Assembly: GCA_036362985.1 (NCBI GenBank)
Contig: JAYGXS010000004.1
Coordinates: 29,602,562-29,666,561, forward strand
Source of the DNA: Ligula intestinalis
Taxonomy: Eukaryota > Platyhelminthes > Cestoda > Diphyllobothriidea > Diphyllobothriidae
Direction: 5' to 3'
DNA: 64,000 nt
The translations under genes and the position numbers were made by a program. This document shows, one piece after another, positions 33,896 through 46,799 of this stretch; within the stretch, counting starts at the first letter, position 1, and the number at the start of each line of letters is the position of its first letter. Under the pieces are notes generated by a model that was given only the letters and a program-made list of their open reading frames with translations, did not search any database and was not told the origin of the DNA.

Positions 33896-33985
33896 AATAT
33901 ATATATTTATGTGAGAAGATAAGGCGATCTCGGGAACCATTGTTTTATCGTCCTGACGTTTCAAAAGCGTACATGCTTCCGTCAT
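33896..33985 (-). mobile_element. PLE 3' tail, second subfamily, ending at the assembly gap
   Basis: The reverse complement reads ATGACGGAAGCATGTACGC, TTTTGAAACGTCAGGACG and ATGGTTCCCGAGATCGCC, then an AT-rich end. It matches the tail of PLE copy 3 and keeps the GAAACGTC box, which copy 3 has lost. The 5' core of the hammerhead runs into the gap. Confidence 0.7.
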
Positions 33986-34385
33986 NNNNNNNNNNNNNNN
34001 NNNNNNNNNNNNNNNNNNNNNNNNNNNNNNNNNNNNNNNNNNNNNNNNNNNNNNNNNNNNNNNNNNNNNNNNNNNNNNNNNNNNNNNNNNNNNNNNNNNN
34101 NNNNNNNNNNNNNNNNNNNNNNNNNNNNNNNNNNNNNNNNNNNNNNNNNNNNNNNNNNNNNNNNNNNNNNNNNNNNNNNNNNNNNNNNNNNNNNNNNNNN
34201 NNNNNNNNNNNNNNNNNNNNNNNNNNNNNNNNNNNNNNNNNNNNNNNNNNNNNNNNNNNNNNNNNNNNNNNNNNNNNNNNNNNNNNNNNNNNNNNNNNNN
34301 NNNNNNNNNNNNNNNNNNNNNNNNNNNNNNNNNNNNNNNNNNNNNNNNNNNNNNNNNNNNNNNNNNNNNNNNNNNNNNNNNNNNN
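33986..34385. other. Assembly gap of 400 N
   Basis: Unknown sequence of nominal length. It begins inside a PLE tail, so the missing sequence probably contains the rest of a PLE. Confidence 0.95.
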
Positions 34386-37300
34386 GTTTCTACTAGGACT
34401 GAATAAAGCTTGAAAAAGCGCAGAAAATTTTCCAAAATTTGCTGAAATTTAAACGAAGACCTGAAAAAGTGTAATCCAATAACTGAAATATTTACATAAG
34501 ATTTCGAATAATGACACCTGACAACATAATTTTTATTAGAACTACTAATAAGACAAATACACAAGTAACCCTCGTGGCAGGCGAAATCTAAAGACGACCG
34601 CATGTCAAGTAGACGGGACCGGAAGGCTAAAAGGCTGTCGAGCACATATGTACCAGTGCTTAAAGCAAAATATTACCAATGGCACGATAGCACCTAGGAA
34701 AATGCAAATCAACAAGCACATGACAACCGACTAGTGCGAATAAGGCAGTGTTCGCAGTGTGGAATGATGCGGAGTTGTGATAAAATTCAATAAATTACAG
34801 ATAGGGTTAAACGTAATACGTCACTTTCATTCCGAAATACATATGGGTATACTCTGCATCCAGGCATGCTCTAAGAAATCAATAAGGAGTGATTCGCTAT
34901 ATAAGTCAAAATGAAAAATTCGTACTGAAACAACTAGAGTAGTTAGTTAGGCATATTAAATTCCGCGGTACTACGCAACTAGGCTTACCGTATTCCAATG
35001 TCTGCGGTCTTGCATTTGGAACTGCTCCATAACACAGACAGCCGGGCAGACGGAGATAAGAAAGGTAAGGAGACACAGTCGGAACCTGTGAAAAGGACAA
35101 AATTGATGGTGCTTCCGTGACAAACTTAACGAAGAATGGCTAGCAAACGGGTTTTCTGTCTATAGCAAATGCGAAGTTTACCGGCCTAGGCAAAGGTATG
35201 CAGGCTAGTAGGTTGCGTATACCGCCTCTAACCTCGATCATTAAATGCAAAACACAGATTTTGGAAGGGATTTATCTTGCAAAAGGACTTTCCCTTTTCA
35301 TCGAAGACATTCGTGTTTAAAGGAGAATAAAGCAGCAGACACATCAGAGGCCGTATAGCAGCATGCAAACTGGGCAATGAGACATGAAACAGTGCTCCAT
35401 ATAACTGCTTAACTATGTCGGGTAAGGTGTGTCTATTGACCAAAACTTTGATTGATTTCAAAATTTACGCAGTCGATTGCAGAAACAGGTGCTTACTCTG
35501 CTAACACTGGAACTGGTACTATGTCGATGATGTAATAAAATATAAAAAAACTCAATATGTTTGTAACTATTACAGGCTATTGTTGACTGTCGCAGTTAAA
35601 ATCCTACGAGAAATTCCAAATGGCATTTTCGAATAAGAAATCACTTCATTGTTCAGTGTTAAAGTAAATAAATTTGCAGCCGTAAACTAAGTGCCATTGG
35701 AGATGTTGTAGCTAAATCCGCTAATCTACCAACAATAGTGGGAAAACCAAAGATTGATCTACGTTACTGGCTGAACAAGAAGATATATCAGCGGGAATAT
35801 GTTTATGGGCAGTCGGCCTACGCTACTGTCTAGTGAAATGTGCTACATAAACTAGACTGCACACGCCCTGGCTTAATCGGCCAAATGTGTCTATCAAACC
35901 GTCCTAATCGCCACCGCATACACCAGCTACCCGCAACTGTCAGTTAGAGTCTCCCTGTTTGCTATTTCATACCCCTTTTGTTAAATTAGTATGTATTGTT
36001 CTGTAACCGTTTTTTCGAACGGTGGGCACGAAGACTTCCCAACGAGCACGATCAGCCGTGTATGTCCAGTCACATCAGGAAAGTTCTGACCGGCCCAGGA
36101 TACGAACTGGTGCCCAGGGGAAGGCCAAAGCAACCCACGGATGTGCATGCAACTCTCAAGACGCGTCAAGTTGAAATTCTGCAAAAATGCCTTGATAAAG
36201 TGACCCGCTCAGGAGGAGTGTCGGGTTGCAATGCTTCTGCATTCGTTGAGTTGGAAAACCGTCTGGGATGTCCAAGGAGACCTCTTGGGGAACAGTTCGG
36301 CTCATCTTAAGAAGGTAGCCAAAGCATATAGTGGGTCACACGGATTTTGCAGCAGCTAATCTCAGGATAGGCCACGTAGAAAAGTTCAGAAGAAAAATAA
36401 CATCCCTCACGCCCACCACCTTTTACTCAAGCGAAAATTTCGGGATTTAAATGTACACAACAGCATTTTTGATGGCAGAACATTGGCAGAGTGCATTACC
36501 CGTCCCGACACTGGCATGTACAGCACTAAGTCCGTGTCCGGCGGTGAGACTAGGGGGACGTACTGGTGATAAGGGTGATGCCGAATGCCGGTGGACACAC
36601 CAGCCAGCGCCTGATAATTTTACAGATGAGGCTCCGCCTTCGGCCACACAGGAGTAGTTATGCAGTTTCTCATTCCGCGCATACGCTAAATGCTCTTACC
36701 GAGTTCACCAGCACGGACTTGGGCCTCTGGGACAGCCAATCACAGGTGCTGCAAACCGTGCCCACGCTCAAACCCTTACGACACCCATTGATCGATCAAA
36801 AACGGCGTGTCTGAAGATCCCCGCGTTCATTTTACGTTGGAAGCAGTCCGCTGGGCTGCGATTGCGTGCTCTTATGACGGTTACTTTCATCCCACCTATT
36901 ATCCTTTTCTTATGTGCAGAATACACTATTCCTTCCACCTGGCATCTCACTATTCTCTACATTCCGCAAGGAACTGTGCCTTAGCTTCGCATCGCCTAGG
37001 GCTTTTCCTAATAACTTAACCCCCTGCGATCGGACTACCGGATACGTCGATACTGTTTCATTTAATTTATCTACGTTTTGTCCCCGTTTTCACAATGAAC
37101 GGACTAAACGGCTAGCCGGCCTTCCAGTTGCTGATGAGGAAGCCACTGCAGAGAACTAAAGGTGTTAACTGAATGACGCAGTCCACTCCACAGCCTGGAT
37201 GCCATGAGCTGCACAGTTTGTCAGCGCCAAGACTGTGCCGACTACAGCGACTCAGTCATTAGCACTCCAACCAAAGAAAGGAGCCTACTACCGAAGTCAT

Positions 37301-37956
37301 TGCCTTGTGCAACAGCAGCTGCGGTAAATGCAGGACAATTTGATGACTCCCTCGACCGACAATCTCCAAGGTTATGTGGACTGCAAAGAATAGATCAAAA
37401 TTTATCAATGCGATCAAGCCTAACCTAACTCATAGGGTCCAGAAATCGCTCTTATTCTCCACGCTGGGCTGACCACTAAAAAAGCTTCCACAACCGCTCA
37501 TACACCATTTCCGATAAACCATGGAAGCACGCTGCCCAGACCCCAAGAATCGGTGAAAAGATTGATTAACATGTCTCCAAGCTAACCAGGTCTTTGGCCG
37601 GCTGCAATCCTATTGGTGAAATTGCCAGGGCCGACAACTGAGGAAACCCCTGCGGAGAATTGATACCTGGACTACCTACGCAAACTAAGCTCGTAAGGTG
37701 AATCGTTTATATCACGGCTGCATCTGCAGAGAACTGAAGTGGAGATAGCGAGACGGGATTCCACACACGGGAGTCCTATAGCGAGCCGACATATTCGACA
37801 TGTTGAGGCAAGTTTCACTGTGACGCAGCGGCACCTGATGGTGATGGACGACGAATGACATCGCCGAAAATAAGGCAAAATCTTGCATAGGACGCCACAG
37901 GCTAAATCACTTTGGTACCTATCTCCTCACCAACATCTCCCCACAGCCAAAACCAC
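34386..37956. other. No recognised gene
   Basis: From about 36000 the sequence is richer in GC and has overlapping frames on both strands with no domain or splice context. A small hairpin (CCGTTTTTTCGAACGG) lies near 36008. Confidence 0.4.
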
Positions 37957-39575
37957 ATTCCACATATTTGCCACCAGCTGTCCTCCAGGTGAGAGGGAAG
38001 TTTGTTCCTCAGCCACTTCTCTGTACAGCCTCTCCGCTGCATGTGTGATCAAAGCCCGATACAACCATTATTTACTAAAAACAATGTTTTTGAGCGAGCC
38101 AACTGACGTTTTATGCCAGACCACGCCATCAGGTTATGTTACGAGTGGCCGACAATTGAACTAACTTCTTCCTAGCCCCTGGCTACCGGTAATCTTAGTG
38201 TGTACTCAAAGTGGACAAGGTTGTGCTGTGGTGTTCGTAAACCGCTGCATCCACTTCCTGTCAGACAAATGACTGGTTCTTACGACGGCCATGGATTCAG
38301 AGAGAGAGAGAGACAGAAAGGTTAAGAGTTCAGCGTAAGTTCTTCACTACGAATAATCTGCCGCTCTTAAAGACATAATGGTGCTGTAAACATCGTGGCC
38401 AACTGGAGGGAACTTTCAGACCCCATAGTAAGCTCAGTGTGTGTGAAATGCTTGACTGATGGAGAGAGAGATTTCGCCTGCAATGACTCCCGAGATTGCA
38501 ACGCTTGGCAATTGGCTAACAATTGGTTCAATCAATTGCGACCAGGTAAAAGACAACAGAACAGGAATTACTGACCTAGTTAGAAATATGCATGTCGTGT
38601 TGTTTCCTGGAGCTCACAAGTGCACCCTCACAGGCCGTTGCGTAGACAAGGGCGACAGGAATACCCATTTTTGGCTTATTATCTGTCATCCTGCAGACAC
38701 ACAAAACATTTCTAACATGTGGTCATTGCGCCAAATGCCTGTTGATGAACTCACTTCCCATCGGGTATATGATGATAGTACGGGGCTAACAGACCTCGTT
38801 TATGAGCAGTCGTAACTTCTTTGCCCAGACCTCATTACAGAGCCCTCGTAACCAGACGCATAGCGACTGTTACAAAAAGATATACGCGGATATGGTCATT
38901 CTGGTCTCCATTGCCTTTGTCAGTTCAGCTTCATCAACATAAACATAAGAGGGTCAGGAAGATAGAAAATTAGTTAAGACTGATACAGCAATGACATGAG
39001 ACATGAGAGATGGTTGGCCAGCGTCTGGTGCCCCGATAAACAGTCACCACACAGCACCTGTCCTCACTATTCACACTGGTAACGCACATCGACAAGTCGT
39101 ATGAGCCATAGGCCTAACCTCTCTGTTACAGACCCTCCTTACCAGCATTACTCTCATGTATGTTCATGCCCAATGCCGCATGTCACGTGTTTGAACCAGC
39201 TGCATTCCAGGTGAGAGGAAGGTCTGAGACTCAGCCCCTTTCCCGAACGGTCACACCGCGGCATGTGTGATTGAAGCCCGATGCTATCATGATTTACTAA
39301 AAACTGCAGCTTTAAAGGCTTCCAACTTACTCTTTAGGCCCGACCACACCATCAGGCTAGTGTGCGCCCTGTTACGAGTGTCTGGTGCTAGCTCTTACTT
39401 TGCCCCTGGCTATGGGTGATCCTGGTGTGCGCACCAAGTGGACCAGGTTGTGCTGTGGTGCGTGTAAACGGGTTTGCTGGCCATATCACCCACTGCACCC
39501 AGCTCTTGTCAGTGGCTCGAACGGTTGCCTGATGCTCGGGTTGAGAGAGGGAGAGAGAGAGAGAGGGAAAAGTAA
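37957..39575 (+). repeat. Two direct copies of an unknown repeat (37957-38325 and 39171-39575)
   Basis: Shared in order: CCAGGTGAGAGG, GCATGTGTGAT, AAGCCCGAT, ATTTACTAAAAAC, GACCAC(A/G)CCATCAGG, CCCCTGGCTA and AGGTTGTGCTGTGGTG. Each copy ends in a (GA)n run, at 38301-38313 and 39543-39567. Start-to-start distance is about 1.2 kb. No coding capacity was recognised. Confidence 0.65.
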
Positions 39576-40104
39576 ACGTCACCGTCAACTTTCTGCAACG
39601 ATTACAGTTATCATGGTGCGCTCAAAGTTGTGCCTTCGAAAGTAACTAACTGAAGCGATTAGCCTAAACACCTGTTTCGCCCAATTTAGGTGAAATGGCC
39701 TACTGGCGGACAGAGCGTCTGGGTGCAATCTCATGACTCTTGCCTACATTGTCCACCCCTTAGTTGGAATCCACATCACCCCCAACGCTGCTGTGGTTTT
39801 GTGGTTTGTAGTCGCCCACAGTGAATGAGCCTGCGCCCTATACCATTTTCCCTGCTTGACACCGGCCCCATTATCGAGGAGTAGAACAGAGAGTGAGAAG
39901 GTGACTTCGTACAATAATTTAGGCTCAGGTACCGTCCATTCGTGGAGCAGCTTGCTGGCCAAAGTCGGAGGGAAAATGGCCGGAACGGTCAAAGACCACC
40001 GCCTCAGTCCGCCACTCCCTGATGTCTATATGCTGCAACATAAATAGGCTTACAATATACGGTAGCAAACGTAATGATTAAATTGACACAAAATTGAATA
40101 AAAA

Positions 40105-40205
40105 TCACGTTAGGGTGTAACTTATACCAAAGACCCCACTTTGAGGTCACGGATTTGAATCCCACCATGGCCGCTGAAATTTTCACAATTGAGTCAGAGG
40201 AAGGC
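40105..40205 (+). mobile_element. Possible second tRNA-derived SINE relic
   Basis: AAAGACCCCACTTTGAGGTC followed by GGATTTGAATCCCACC looks like the variable arm and T arm of a tRNA-like sequence, with a B-box-like core. It is followed by GGCCGCTGAAATTTTCAC. No convincing A box was found. It differs from the hammerhead SINE family. Confidence 0.35.
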
Positions 40206-41468
40206 TACATATCTGCTACGTAATTCGTAACCAAGAGCTAGGTGAAACAAAAGTTAGACTAAAATAATCTTGTCCTTACACAACTAACTGACTACTTATT
40301 TCCTTCTAGTAGGTTTGCTTTGCTTGCAATCCTGGATCACAGTGCTTTTGATATAATATATTTCTACTGCCTTTCTTGTGCACGTATTCAGAAATAAACT
40401 CTTCCTAGAAATTGCTTCTCGGCTTAACGTACTACGATAGCCATCCAAATTTGGTAAGCCCTTTTGGTTTTCTATCTCGATATACTTCATTCGCAGGTAT
40501 AATTTGCTCAGTCCATGGTTCCTTCAGCTGCATTTCCCATCGACTCTTGGTTTGCACTTATTTCTATCTTGGTGGTTTATTCAATTGCCTCTGAGCTGTT
40601 TATGCTTACTGTTTGTTTATTTCTTTCAATCATCGCGCTTTGTTCATTACCATACATTATGTCATTTAGATGCAAGTGCCTATTATGTACGACTCTATCT
40701 GCTCTATTTTTGTATATTTTCTTTCCCCCAACTATCTTCTCTCCACCCATACAATCCTTATCAGCACGGGTCCCGTAGTATGCAAACCACCCACTCTGTA
40801 AGGAGTGTAGCCTGACCAAAGTCTAGCAACCAAGCAGGCTCTCCTGAGGCATCATGCCTGCCATCGAATGCCACAATGATACCTTTGTCATCAGCGGATG
40901 GCCTCCAAGGTCATATGCCTCCCATGGGCTGTGCCCGAGCGATGACCTTATACCAAATACATACGCACGCGAACCTATGCAGGTAACATATCATTGCAGT
41001 TCCACAACGGCCACTAAGGTCCGCCACAGCAGGTTGACCTTATCCCAACGCGCCCGATAAGGTCACAAGGGAAAGCGCTGGACAATCACATATAAACCAC
41101 TGTCACCTCTCAGACAGTGCGTTCCAGACGAACTACAAAGACACCGTCAGTCCGGTCCCGAGACCGGGTTAGCCTCGAAGAAGGGACATTCACTGCACAG
41201 GATATCAGTCAGCGGCAACTGCCATCCGAGAAAGCAACTCCGAGTTTTGTACTCAAACAAACCTCCCCCGGGTGAATTCTAAGGGAACGTCCTTATTATT
41301 GTGGTCTTCCTTGGGGATTCCAAAGGACTTAATTAGACGGTGACACCAATGAAGTCACCGGTACAACACATACAGCCCTCAACACCAGAGGTCCCGTAGT
41401 AGACAATCCTGCTGTTCTGCACTGATGATTATAGGGGAGCCATAGCAAAAACATGTTAATGCCCTTAC

Positions 41469-41782
41469 CCCGCCTGGTCAGAATGCTTCACCACAATTTT
41501 CTGAAGGGCGAAGCCGAGTTCAGCAAGCGGAAGTAGGAGAAATGCAAAGAGATACAGGTCGCGCTTCTTGCCTGTTGTCCGGGTCGCGAATATAATCATT
41601 GTAAGCGTGATTATGACCAGGAAAACGCGCACTGCGATGGCTTGTAGTGCGGTGCGTTTGGTGACAGCCGTCATTGTACGCAATATTGAGCTCTCTCTGG
41701 CAGAGCTAGGCCTCCGCGGACTGTTGTTGGAGTTGTTAACACAATTGGCACTCTGGCGGCTGCAGAAGCCTCTATCCACCAT
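41469..41782 (-). CDS. TMEM26: TMEM26-like protein, first exon
   Basis: Reading leftward from the ATG at 41782, there is a polar serine/asparagine N-terminus, then a helix (AVRVFLVIITLTMIIFAT), a basic turn (RTTGKKRDLYLF), a second helix (AFLLLPLAELGFALQKIVV) and KHSDQAG. This is the TMEM26 N-terminal layout, including the conserved acidic residue in the second helix. The exon ends at a consensus donor (GG then GTAAGG) at 41468, leaving phase 2, the same phase as the homologous exon at 17257-17606. The last exon at 18876-19676 is on the same strand, so one gene of about 23 kb is possible; middle exons were not identified. Confidence 0.6.
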
Positions 41783-43054
41783 TATTGGGGGATTTGACCT
41801 CCGCTGGATGAAGAAATTTATTATGCTGCCGTTATCAGGTCAATGTCCGCGCGCAGGATTGTCGACAAAGGGAGCAGAAGTTGAAGTTGAGCTGAAAAAA
41901 GTCGTTTCGAGGAGAACGATAGGTCTCTACAGTTAATGTGTGATACGAAATGAATCATATGGATAGAGGAATGTTGCTGCCAAATGCTCTACGTAATTTC
42001 TATGTCCACAGGTATCTCAACACTCTCGCCGTTATACTTACACATTTCACTTTGTGGAAATACAGGTATTGTTTTATTCCTTCAAATGGTCATCGAAACA
42101 AAGCTCCGGCAGGACCTGGCTAAGCTTTTGGACAAACACCTGTTATGCAACCTCTTCTACTCTCCATCAAGTTACGCATACTGCTCTATTTTTGACTGTT
42201 CACTATTAACTGCATCAACCAAATGAGGTGCTTCACAGTCTCGCTCATGATTCATAACAGAACAGGACAGTGAAATTTCATAAAATGTCTGCAGAGTTTA
42301 TCTAGATTGGGAAATAGCGGCTGATTTCATCAGTACGACCTCATTAAGTAGAGGTTTTGGCGTTAACTTGAAGACAGCACTAAACGATAATATGATTAAA
42401 CTAGTCACAGATAGTTTTCTACTTGGACTTTAAGCATGGCTTTAGATATGTAAGCAGTGCAGTGCAGTAAGCGGGATGGCAAATTACCTGTTAATCTAGC
42501 TGCTGGCTATCCAGCGCTTGCATAGGCGGTGGATAAATGAACGACATTAAGTTGCTTGCGAAATAAGTATACGCTTATAGCTTACAAAAAAACAGTCGCG
42601 GAGCACCATCGACAATGCTACCAGGAGCGGCGAGCTGAGAGCTGGCAGACCAAACGCTTTTAAATGTCGAAAAAACTGACAAGTCTGGTACTGTGGCATG
42701 GCATCCTTCAATCACCGTTCAATGGATTAGTTTCCCACTATTGTCTTTTAGTTAGCCTATCCAGTTAAAGTGCTAGATGCGAAAACCTCGAACAAACAAT
42801 CAGAGCAGCTTTTGAGGACCCACCTGTACTCGCAATTCTTAACAATTCTGATAAAACCTACGTCCACTAACAAAACTTCGATTAATGCCATGACACAGGG
42901 GGGGAAAGACGCGCTCCGCAGTCCTGATTTAGTTGTACAAGCGAATAGTATGCGAGCTGGACGAATCAATGGGAATCAGACCCTTGATATTTGATGTTGG
43001 AATAAACAAAGCTTTTGATATCTGAGACCTGACGTAGACACCTGCGGCCTCTGC
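41783..43054. other. No recognised gene
   Basis: The frame at 42770-42994 has no recognisable domain. The promoter of the TMEM26-like gene should lie at the left end of this stretch, but no motif stands out. Confidence 0.4.
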
Positions 43055-43650
43055 GAATTCCTGACTCAGGCATTCGCTAAGTAAAGCTTCTGGCAGCCTA
43101 CTCAAACTTCACCCTATACTATGGATGGATGCATGTAGAGCGAGAGTGTGGTCTGTGCTACGGGTAGCCGACTATCACTTAAATCCTGACTCACGCTCAA
43201 GTCACTGCACCATCCTGCCTGGATCATAATTTTGACCAGATCAAAACTGATGACCAAACTGTCGCGTGCAAAACTGAAACATATTGGTAGCACACAAACC
43301 GACAGTTCCCCGTCGATTTCGATGATGAGGACCGCGTGCTCCAACAACAAGCCGCGGCAAACGCTGAAGCAATCCGAAGCAAACACCGAGGCAAGCTGGG
43401 CAAACTGCACGAAGGCTACAACAATCAGAAGCGACGCAGCGTACTACGGCGAAAGAAAACAGGAGTTATAGCAGACTTGCGAAGAATCTTCACACTCGCT
43501 CGCCACTCCCACCTCCGCTTCCGGTGTAAAGACAACGTCAATAAGACCAGGGATGAGAGAGGGTGTAGGTGGCTGGCGCGATAGTAACCCAACACGCGCA
43601 CATTTGACTCAACACATCTAGCTAGGAAGGCCCCCGCGTGCGCGGAAGCG
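43055..43650 (+). repeat. Unknown 0.6-kb repeat, copy A
   Basis: From GAATTCCTGACT to CCCGCGTGCGCGGAAGCG it is about 95 percent identical by eye to 46189-46788 in the same orientation. Overlapping frames on both strands are conserved simply because the DNA is. One plus frame is rich in Gln, Ala, Lys and Arg (LQQQAAANAEAIRSKHRGK) and could form a coiled coil. Function unknown. A more diverged third copy starts at about 51704. Confidence 0.7.
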
Positions 43651-44389
43651 TCATAAAGGCAACATAAAGAAGGAGCCATTGCAGCCTGACTTTCAGTCCT
43701 CCCTCTCCTCTCATGCACGCACACGCACGTACTCACAAACAAATATGTGCGCTAGACCGACACAAAGCTTTATCGAGTGAATTTCAATGGCTCCACAACC
43801 ATCATCTTTTATGCATGGTAGATATTTGGCTACATGTAAACACAAGTTTCTTTAACTCTTCAGCATACTAAACTCCCCATATAGGTTACAACTGTATACA
43901 AGGTTAAAATTTCTTCATGCACGCACAGGCTGCACTGCAGCTTGCCACTTACTGGCTTTAGCAAGTATGATAACTATAACTAGCACTTTTAGCATATGCA
44001 CACTGCTTCTAACAGAAGTATCCTGAAAAATGGTGCATGTCACTTTGTTCCGACCTAAATGCTCAGCTCCTATTGCATATAACTCTCTTTTACCTTTCGG
44101 GCTGCATCTGGAGAAAGCAGGTTACGCCTTATCCCTGTTCGATCATCTCGACTTTTTATTGTCACCGTTTCAAGCGGGGTGAGGATTAGGGTGCGGTAGA
44201 TGGTGGCTCGTCTAATTTTACTATACCTTGCCGCAGTCACCGTCCCTGCTCTCGGGCAAATAGTGGACCTCACCGATTAAGGTGGTCGAACTTACGCAGT
44301 CGCCCATGCGACTCCTCGGGATACCAACTAACTTCAGGAAAGCAGATGGCTGCGTGGTGCCGAAGCTGGAAGTGCCCATGATTCTGATC

Positions 44390-44750
44390 ACGCTCTCGTT
44401 TGTACACGCTTGAAAGCCCACCTCTCATTCGCACCCAGAAGTTCGCCCCATAGACATTTAGATGTCGATAAATTTAGGCGACGCATCATTGTCGAGACCC
44501 TGTCGTCAAAAATTCGGCCCTTTTTTACCAGCCGAGGCAACAAACAAAACAGTAGCTAATGGTCATCATTGAAGAACCCAGCGGTTGCCTGTTCAAACAG
44601 TTCGAGCCAGGTGCAGCACTGACGATACATCCTGCCAATTCACTAAGCTGGTAGCAAAATCGGCTAGCGAGGACTTAAAGAAATACTGGGCTGAAAAAGC
44701 GATCTCTATCAAGTAGGTGGCGAACGATGCTGATGATCGAAAACTCTACA
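44390..44750 (+). mobile_element. RTE-like LINE endonuclease fragment, decayed
   Basis: The translation contains a DHALVCTRLKAHLSF-like stretch followed by HRHLDVDKFRRRI, which fits the end of an RTE-type APE endonuclease. At DNA level it parallels 1970-2110 (CGTTTGTACACGCTTGAAAG in both, with one change). Multiple stops follow. Confidence 0.5.
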
Positions 44751-44869
44751 AAATTATCTGCAACACTACCATACAATTTACAGATAGAATAATACATGTC
44801 AATTTAAAAATTAAGTTCTGACAACCATGTTTTTAGCAAATCTTCATCGGGCCAGCAACTGTGCAAAAC

Positions 44870-45320
44870 AAGAAAAATTTAAACATGTTAAAAGATCAAT
44901 AATTTTGTATGAATTTACAAATAGGCATTCCAAGAAATATAATTTGATTGAAAAAATTCTTAAGGAACCAGGAACAAAGGTTATTGTACACCCTTAGGCT
45001 AGGGTTGGCTATGTGAACATGATAAAGGTCGTTTATAACATTCCTTGTGATGACTGCGATGCCATTTATTGCGGGCAAACAGGAAGATCCATCTCTACAC
45101 GCATACATGACCATAAATTAGCGGTGAAGAGGCACGAACAGCTGTTTGAAGTCGCCATGCATTCACTTGAAAGTGGGCACAAGTTTGCATAGAACCAAAC
45201 CCGCATAGTAGGTTCCTGCCCATATAAGGCCGAGAATTTTCGGAGGCTATTAATTCTGACGAATTATGCATCAACACGCACGTTGATTTGGATTCCATTT
45301 ATACCAACTTCACAATGCTT
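44870..45320 (+). mobile_element. Penelope-like element fragment with GIY-YIG domain (PLE copy 4, different clade)
   Basis: The translation gives a linker (YNLIEKILKEPGTKVIVHP), one TAG near 44996, then VVYNIPCDDCDAIYCGQTGR, ISTRIHDHKLAVKR and SLESGHKFA, followed by another TAG at 45190. It has a CxxC metal-binding pair and the IYCG and TR...DH elements of GIY-YIG nucleases. The sequence differs clearly from copies 1-3 and from copy 5, so it is a separate lineage. No tail or ribozyme was recognised. Confidence 0.7.
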
Positions 45321-46188
45321 GGAAAAAGCGCCAATCACCAAAACATGCTATTGACCATGGATGACGGATCATTATCGACTTTTTAGCACATTTAAAAATG
45401 CGCACTGCTCTTAACATCTTTCCCTCACGCCCAAAGACGACCTGGTGTGTCAGCGTCAAAAACTTCCGATAAAGTATGTTTCTGTTTCGCAAAGAATCCT
45501 TTCTATCAGATCAATAATTGTCTCTATTCCCTAAATTGCAGCGTAGTTCACTCACAAGACGCATACGTTGCCTTTGATCGTTCTGACGAAACATAAGTTC
45601 AAAGATTTTCGCGTGTTTAAGTTATCATAAAAGTGCAGAATTAGCAGGACCTTGCATTTCAGAGAACTAATCACCTCAAGTCAAAACCCATCGCTAGCAG
45701 TCATATCGGAGTTACTTCTAGCAAATTGAAAAAGAACGAGTCAGAGTACAGAAAAACCTTATTTTCTGAAGTAAGTATTATCAAAGTTCCTGGCGAAAAA
45801 ATGATTTATGTGAAAACTAGTTTACCTTGTCCGCAGTTCGTGTCACTATTTCCGGCCGGTCTGGGCTGCAGCAATGGGGAAGGAAATTTGAAGCGAAAAA
45901 AGTCGATAAAAGTCTCGAGGTTAGGCCCGCCTATGGCTGCCTATAGGTTAAAGCATTTGCCCACGTAAACGTGTTATTTGGCAGCTGTACTGGACCATGC
46001 TTGCGCCAAATGAGGGCACAGCAGGCAATGCAAAGAGCTTGCAATCATATAAAATGCAACCGGAGGAACGGGATAGGACAAGAGTAGGCGCAGGCTCACG
46101 TTTCGCCAGTCACCTGTGCCTTGTCCTACTGCAGATCGTCTTGACGGTGATCTGACATTGAGCCCTGATGTGAGAAAAGGAACTTTTG
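45321..46188. other. No recognised gene
   Basis: The frame at 45726-45968 has no domain or splice support. Confidence 0.4.
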
Positions 46189-46788
46189 TGGAATTCCTGA
46201 CTTAAGCATTCGCTAAGTAAAGATTCTGGCAGCCTACTCAAAATTTACCCTATATTACAGATGGAGGCCCGTAAAGCGAGAGTTAAGTCTATGCTACGGG
46301 AAGCCGACAATCACTTAAATCCTGACTCACGCTCAAGTCACTGCACCATCCTGCCTGGATCATAATTTGGACCAGATCAAAACTGATGACCAAACTGTCG
46401 CGTGCAAAACTGAAACATATTGGTAGCACACAAACCGACAGTTCCCCGTCGATTTCGATGATGAGGACCGCGTGCTCCAACAACAAGCCGCGGCAAACGC
46501 TGAAGCAATCCGAAGCAAACACCGAGGCAAGCTGGGCAAACTGCACGAAGGCTACAACAATCAGAAGCGACGCAGCGAACTACGGCGAACGAAAACAGGA
46601 GTTATAGCAGACTTGCGAAGAATCTTCACACTCGCTCGCCACTCCCACCTCCGCTTCCGGTGTAAAGACAAAGTCAATAAGACCGGGGATGAGAAAGGGT
46701 GTAGGTGACTGGTGCGATAGTCACTCAGCACGCGCACGCTTGACTCAAAATATCTAGATAAGAATGCCCCGCGTGCATAGAAGCGCCA
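46189..46788 (+). repeat. Unknown 0.6-kb repeat, copy B
   Basis: Nearly identical to copy A at 43055-43650, 3.13 kb away. Its right end abuts the segment at 46800 that is homologous to 20886. The homology of 46800 to 20886 ends exactly here, which suggests this repeat inserted into, or recombined with, that segment. Confidence 0.7.
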
Positions 46789-46799
46789 AACCAGAGGTT

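Noticed and set aside
33884..34645. 253-codon minus-strand ORF and 157-codon plus-strand ORF
   Set aside because: Both run through 400 N; the real residues are PLE tail and unrelated sequence on either side of the gap.
41568..41936. 122-codon plus-strand ORF
   Set aside because: Shadow of the minus-strand TMEM26-like exon at 41469-41782.
43114..43742. Conserved protein genes in the 0.6-kb repeat
   Set aside because: Frames on both strands are equally preserved between copies A and B because the DNA is nearly identical. There is no excess of silent changes in any one frame.
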